Assembly: GCA_012064415.1 (NCBI GenBank)
Contig: SSNU01000039.1
Location: 446,119 to 510,118, forward strand
Direction: 5' to 3'
Source of the DNA: Gyrodactylus bullatarudis
Lineage: Eukaryota; Platyhelminthes; Monogenea; Gyrodactylidea; Gyrodactylidae
Length of the DNA stretch: 64,000 nt
The notes below the pieces were generated by a model. It worked only from the letters and a program-made list of their open reading frames with translations, did not search any database and was not told the DNA's origin. How positions within the stretch are numbered: the first letter of the stretch is position 1; every line of letters begins with the position of its first letter. Shown in pieces: positions 59,075-64,000 of the stretch. The position numbers and the translations under genes were made by a program.

Positions 59075-60465
59075 ATGTTGAATATATCTAGATATTTCTC
59101 CCGTGATGTCATCATTAGCAGTTATTCGCGTACGCCCATAGGCTCATTTAGGAAATCTCTGAAAAATGTGTCTGCTACTAAACTAGGAAGTGTAGCAATA
59201 GAAAATGCTGTGAAAAACTCAAAAGTCTCCAAAGATCATATCCAAGAAGTCTACATGGGTCAAGTTATGCAGGGTTTCAGTGGCCAAGCTCCGGCTCGAC
59301 AGAGTGTAATTTTTGCTGATCTTCCAAAAAGCGTGATCTGCACTACAATAAACAAAGTTTGCGCCTCTGGTATGAAAACAATAATGCTAGCAGCCATGTC
59401 TATAAGACACAACTATCAAGTGGGTTGAACGCATAATTCATCTCTAGGATGTTATTGTTGCTGGTGGTATGGAGTCCATGTCTAGTGCTCCATTTTATCT
59501 CTCTAGAAATGAACCGAAATATGGAGGAGATCGCCTAGTTGACTCAGTTGTTTTCGACGGCTTAACTGATGTCTACGACCAAATTCATATGGGAAGAATA
59601 GGAGAGATGACCTCTCAAGAATTCAACGTTTCAAGAAAAGAACAAGATGATTATGCGATCTCTTCGTATGAAAGAGCAAAGAAGGCTTTAGCTGATGGTC
59701 ATTTCAAGAATGAAATTTGTAATGTTATCATAAAGGGCCGTGCTGGTGACATTACTGTCTCTGAAGATGAAGAGTTTGCCAAAGTAGACTTGAAAAAGAT
59801 ACCAAATTTGAAAGCAGTCTTTCTACCCGGAGATCAGGGAACTATTACTGCTGGTAATGCCTCTGGTCTTGCAGATGGGGCAGCTGCTACAGTCATTTCT
59901 GCCAAAGAATTCGCCGATTCAAACAATCTTAACCAAATCGCTAAAATCATCGCATTCACCGATGCAGAATGTAAACCAACAGATTTTCCTGTTGCTCCCA
60001 TTGTCGCCGTGAAAAAACTTTTGAACCAAACATCTCTCAAGGCCTCTGATATTGATCTCTGGGAGGTTAACGAGGCATTTTCAGTCGTTCCCATTGTTTT
60101 TATGAAAGAATTGAAGTTGGATCATAACCAAGTGAATATCCATGGTGGTGCTGTTTCTATCGGACATCCTCTTGGGTGAGTTTTCTATTCTTTTTGTTTT
60201 TATGATCACACCCCTTTTTAGTAATATTTTTTCGTTAATCAATAATAATCGGTCTGTATGTGGATACAATGACCTATTTTTCAATCCGATAAATGATTTA
60301 GGATTAATTCATACTTGATGATGGTTAAATTATTATTTTTTCAGCATGTCTGGTACTCGTATCACAGGACACTTGGCCATGAACCTTAGGAATGGACAAA
60401 AAGGAATTGCCGCCATATGCAATGGAGGAGGTGGTGCCTCTGCCATTCTCTTGGAAGGACTCTAG
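59075..60465 (+). CDS. ACAT1: Acetyl-CoA acetyltransferase, ACAT1-like thiolase (397 aa)
   Basis: Exons 59075-59419, 59448-60175 and 60345-60465 give 397 aa (human ACAT1 427). The nucleophile Cys96 sits in NKVCASGMK. Downstream are [26 protein letters not shown] (catalytic His) and ICNGGGGAS (Cys383). A short Arg/Ser-bearing N-terminus suggests mitochondrial import. The enzyme interconverts two acetyl-CoA and acetoacetyl-CoA in ketone body and isoleucine metabolism. Intron 1 is 28 nt (GTGGGT...CTCTAG) between Gln115 and DVIVAGG. Intron 2 is 169 nt. AATAAAG near 60560 is the likely poly(A) signal. Confidence 0.95.
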
Positions 60466-61198
60466 AAACCTTTTATTCAAGACCCACATTTTTTAATATT
60501 GTATTTAGCGAAACTACTTTCAAGTAAATTGTGATTCATATTATTCATAATATTTCAAGAATAAAGAAGCATTTTTTTCTCTTCAACTATAGAACTCATT
60601 ATTTGCCTGAATCTTGTACCAGCTTTGATGCTTTCTTAACGAAACCTGATTTACACATTTAAAAGAGAGAATTCATCTTGAAGTTTTGTTGTCCAATTAC
60701 ACATTACTATAGATTGACATGAAGATAATCATCATCCAAAAATGTTTGCCGAGCTAGTTAAATTAAAAGAGAAACCCCAAACCGTACTATTGAATGACAG
60801 AATAAACATTTTCTGAAGCTAACGTAATCATCCGGAGGTAGAATGTGAATTCACTGGCTTCTGAGAGAATAACCTTTTTTCTCTGTAGTAATAAGACATT
60901 GACATTTCTTCCTTAAAAGTTAATTGCAAAACCTGTGATTGTAAAGATTACTAAACCTATTCTCTCCAACCAACCATTAATCATCATCAGCATGATACAC
61001 GGTAAAAAGAGGATGCATTTCTCTATAATTAATTATCCAAGCATGATTAACCAATCAAAATGAAGATCGAAGATTATTGGTTGTAATCGTTTGTTCTATA
61101 GTCAAGACTCAAGCTTTTAGTTGAATTTTTCAAACTAAAATGGAATTGTTGACATTTTCTCCTGGGGATGAGGATTATCTAGGTTTCTCCTGAACGAA
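60466..61198. other. Intergenic spacer
   Basis: It holds the 3' UTR of the thiolase gene and presumably the promoter of the next gene. Nothing specific is recognised. Confidence 0.4.
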
Positions 61199-61643
61199 AT
61201 GCTTGTTGACTATGGCTTCGAGAAGGAACGCTTTGTAAACATGACCTCAATGTCGGACAGGTTCTCACGTCTTTTCTCTTTTCATAATCGCTCCTCAAAT
61301 ATTACCAACTCAAAGGTCCGAGCGCAAAGTCAACCAGATGAAAAGAAAAAGAACTCTAGTAAACCACCCATAGCCAAAGCATCAACATTGAAAGACTCAG
61401 AGGATATAAAAAAATCATCAGTCAACGGAACGTCCAGATCGAAATCTTTCAATCAGTTAAATGATGAGTTAAAGTCAAACACAAACACTCTAAAAAGTGA
61501 GGCAATATCATCTCCTGGAGATGCCTACACAAGCGGAGATGAAGCAATGAGTGGCATCATACCTAGAAAGATGAGAGTCGATGAAAAGGCCGGCCCCAAG
61601 TCTCTCATCAAATCGCCCATTTCTGTCCTGGCTCCATGTAAAG
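61199..61643 (+). CDS. First coding exon of an unidentified Ser/Lys-rich protein (partial)
   Basis: An open frame from ATG 61199 (other in-frame ATGs at 61241 and 61250) runs to a clear donor G|GTGAGT at 61643/61644, in phase 1. The 148 residues are polar and disordered (SDRFSRLFSFHNRSSN, DAYTSGDEAMSGIIPRKM), with many Ser and Lys. I do not recognise the family. No next exon is visible in the remaining 2.3 kb, so the gene continues beyond the window. Confidence 0.5.
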
Positions 61644-64000
61644 GTGAGTCTTTTATTTCTTTTATATCAAATTCTCGGAATACTAAATGCTTAAATTACC
61701 CGAAAAATACAAATAAATTTAAGTATTTATTGTAAATAAATACTTATAAATTAAATTTCATTGTTCCTCATACTTTTTTAAGGAAATTTAAACTTGCAGT
61801 ATCAATTAATTTCATCATATAACACTAATATTTTCCCAATATTTTGCAATATTTTAACATTAGTCATACTAAATCCAGTACTACCAGCTTGATAATATTT
61901 CAAGCCATTTTTTATATTATAGATCTAAAAAATTAAAGCTTATCTTTTTGCTAATTGAATTTTGCTCATCTTTACTATTCTGATTTGGATTCATAAGGAA
62001 GATTAGGAAACAAGCGAATAATAAGTGATAAGCGTTTTATTTTGCCGGGTCTCTTCAGACTTAATCCCGGGCTTAAGTTATATACTCTTACAATGCAAAA
62101 TTTTCTGCTCTTCCATTGGTTAAAGAAATCCCTCAAATTGGGAAGGGGGAAAACACTGGCAATCCTGTATCCATGGACTCATTAATTTTGTCTCATCTTT
62201 ACACTATGCATATCTAAACTTTATATAACTTACTATTTGTACAAAACTTTCTAATGTTAAAATAGCAAAATATTGTCATGTATGATGAATTGTTTTGAAA
62301 AAATCACCTGAAATAATCATTGATACTATAAGTGAAAGAATATATTGGTATATATCATACTGTTTCTGAAATTATTACTCCATTGATACTAAGGAAAAAT
62401 AATGATACTGCAGCAATTGAAAAAATCGGTTTTTCATAAAGTAAATGAAAAAATGATATTGCAAGTGTAAATTTCCCTACTCTTTTGCATGATTGTGTTC
62501 ATCATCTTATTCATTTTCAATGACATTCTCAACTCTGGTTATATACGCTCATGTTTCTATGCTTAACAAGAACTTTTAACACTCTTTTTAGTTTATTGAC
62601 ATATTTAGTTGAGAAAAATAAACTTGAGACGGCTTCCCCTCATCCTCAGAATCGCTCTCTGTTTAGTTATCTAATGATGATTATGTTGTTGAATAAATTC
62701 ACAACTTTTGCGTGCGTGAGTGTATTTGCATCTGTACTGTACTTAAATCGAGAGAAAGATAGAAGCTAGATAGATGAATAAAAGGAAGAAGGGACAGGAT
62801 TCCTATAATAATGATAATACATCTACATTATAATAGATATAGAGAATATTCTCTTCATCAATTATGATTAAAAAATCATACCCATCAATTAAAAACGTAC
62901 ATTTTCATTCACTGGGTGCACTTTACTACACGCTCAAGAAGTAGGCAGATGAAAAACTTGATTAAAAAATATATATACACTAAGAGAATTGTATGAATCT
63001 TAATCGTTGAAATCGTTCCATATACATATTCTATAAATGACTCAGCAAGAACATTATAATGTTTAAACTTATTCTTCTTTTTAATGGATCACCGATACGC
63101 TTTTGGAAGAGAGTTATTTTTTAATTTTTTTTTCACGAAAAAATAAACAATTTTTCTTCAATCTTTATGACATACCAAGAGTTTACAAATTCATTCAAAA
63201 GTACAACTATTTTTATTTCTTAATTTCCTATCAAAAAATTGAACATTGTCAAAATCATTCGCCAACGAGTTGACAAACTTTAGAAAAAGAAGAAGAACTT
63301 AACACCAAAACCAATTGTTCCCCCCTCTCGATTGTAGTTGTATTTGATAAAAATACAAGAAATTAATCAAACAATAAAATGTACAACCTGTAAAAGACAT
63401 TCATACATTCTTGCAGAGTAGGATAACACGAAGGAATACTGGATTATTTTGGGGGGTTTCTCCTTTTACTTTGCTTTTTATGTGTGTACTTTTGGTTTAA
63501 TTCATAAAAGTAAAACATGACTTGAAGAAGGAAATTAATATTTCTCTCTCTTCATTTTTCTTTTACTATGTGAGGGAATATGGAACCTGTTGCTTTTGTA
63601 ATCAAATCTCGTACTTTTTATTGGAATAGGAAATGAACATTCTGCTACAAGACTAGCTTTGAGTATTATCTTCCTCCTAGAGCTCATTAGATAAGTCTTT
63701 TCTCTTTAGTAAACGGATTTGCCACTTAAACTTGTCAATCCTCTCCAAGAAGGAATAAGCAGAGATGGAACGGCAATTTTATACTAAACGAAATTTCTCC
63801 ATTGTGTACTATTGTTCTTTTAAATAACCCTTTTCTTCCACTATAGGGCAGGTAGAAGTTTAAAGCATGTCATGCCCTCGAGAAATAAATTCTCAAATTT
63901 CCCTTCTCCAATCTATAATATATATATTTTGAACCTTCTTTGAAAACAAATTTGAATGAAATGAAATAGCTTTGCCTTATTTCTCACACTTGAAAGAATT
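61644..64000. other. Intron of the partial gene or intergenic DNA
   Basis: This is AT-rich sequence without a recognisable exon, RNA or structured repeat. Confidence 0.4.

Noticed and set aside
62551..62769. A 72-codon plus-strand frame
   Set aside because: It lacks splice context, family resemblance and coding-like codon use in AT-rich DNA.

Overview
This window reads as nuclear DNA of an animal. It is strongly AT-rich, the genes carry GT-AG introns, and the proteins are metazoan: an SCYL2-type pseudokinase, a PRDM1/Blimp-1-type zinc-finger protein, CWC22, vezatin, a DOK-like adaptor, UBLCP1, GTDC1/QTMAN, RPF1 and a mitochondrial-type thiolase. Repeats are invertebrate in flavour: Penelope-like elements with a GIY-YIG domain, many palindromic MITEs, piggyBac-like TTAA elements and a relic with a KRBA2-type Cys-rich tail. 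An arthropod, perhaps a copepod, would fit, but the species cannot be fixed from sequence alone. No prokaryotic operon, CRISPR array or replication origin is seen.

Layout. 1-960: 3' part of a Penelope-like element (PLE). 2035-16719 (+): a complete 15-exon SCYL2 homologue whose introns hold five palindromic or TIR elements, a tRNA-like sequence and a second PLE copy. 16.7-33.3 kb: a gene-poor stretch of MITEs, a LINE relic and an unusual hairpin retroelement at 30.0-30.5 kb with a textbook hammerhead ribozyme and a tRNA-like head. 33598-35006 (+): a PRDM1-like zinc-finger gene with no PR domain. 35-38.7 kb: more repeats, including a 330-bp-arm palindrome made of PLE 3' ends. 38724-39571 (+): only the last three exons of a long-chain acyl-CoA synthetase.

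From 41 to 60.5 kb the architecture changes to a compact cluster of alternating genes: CWC22 (-), DOK-like (+), GTDC1 (-), UBLCP1 (+), RPF1 (-), vezatin (+) with a nested antisense ORF, a J-domain protein (-) and acetyl-CoA acetyltransferase (+). Four neighbouring pairs are divergent, with 55-132 bp between start codons. Several introns here are only 26-34 nt, and each is required to keep the reading frame and the family alignment. This is the main architectural surprise. A further partial gene starts at 61199 (+) and runs out of the window.

The genes are unrelated housekeeping or signalling functions (vesicle traffic, splicing, tRNA modification, proteasome phosphatase, ribosome biogenesis, adhesion, mitochondrial metabolism). 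Their clustering looks like compact packing with shared promoters and not a pathway.
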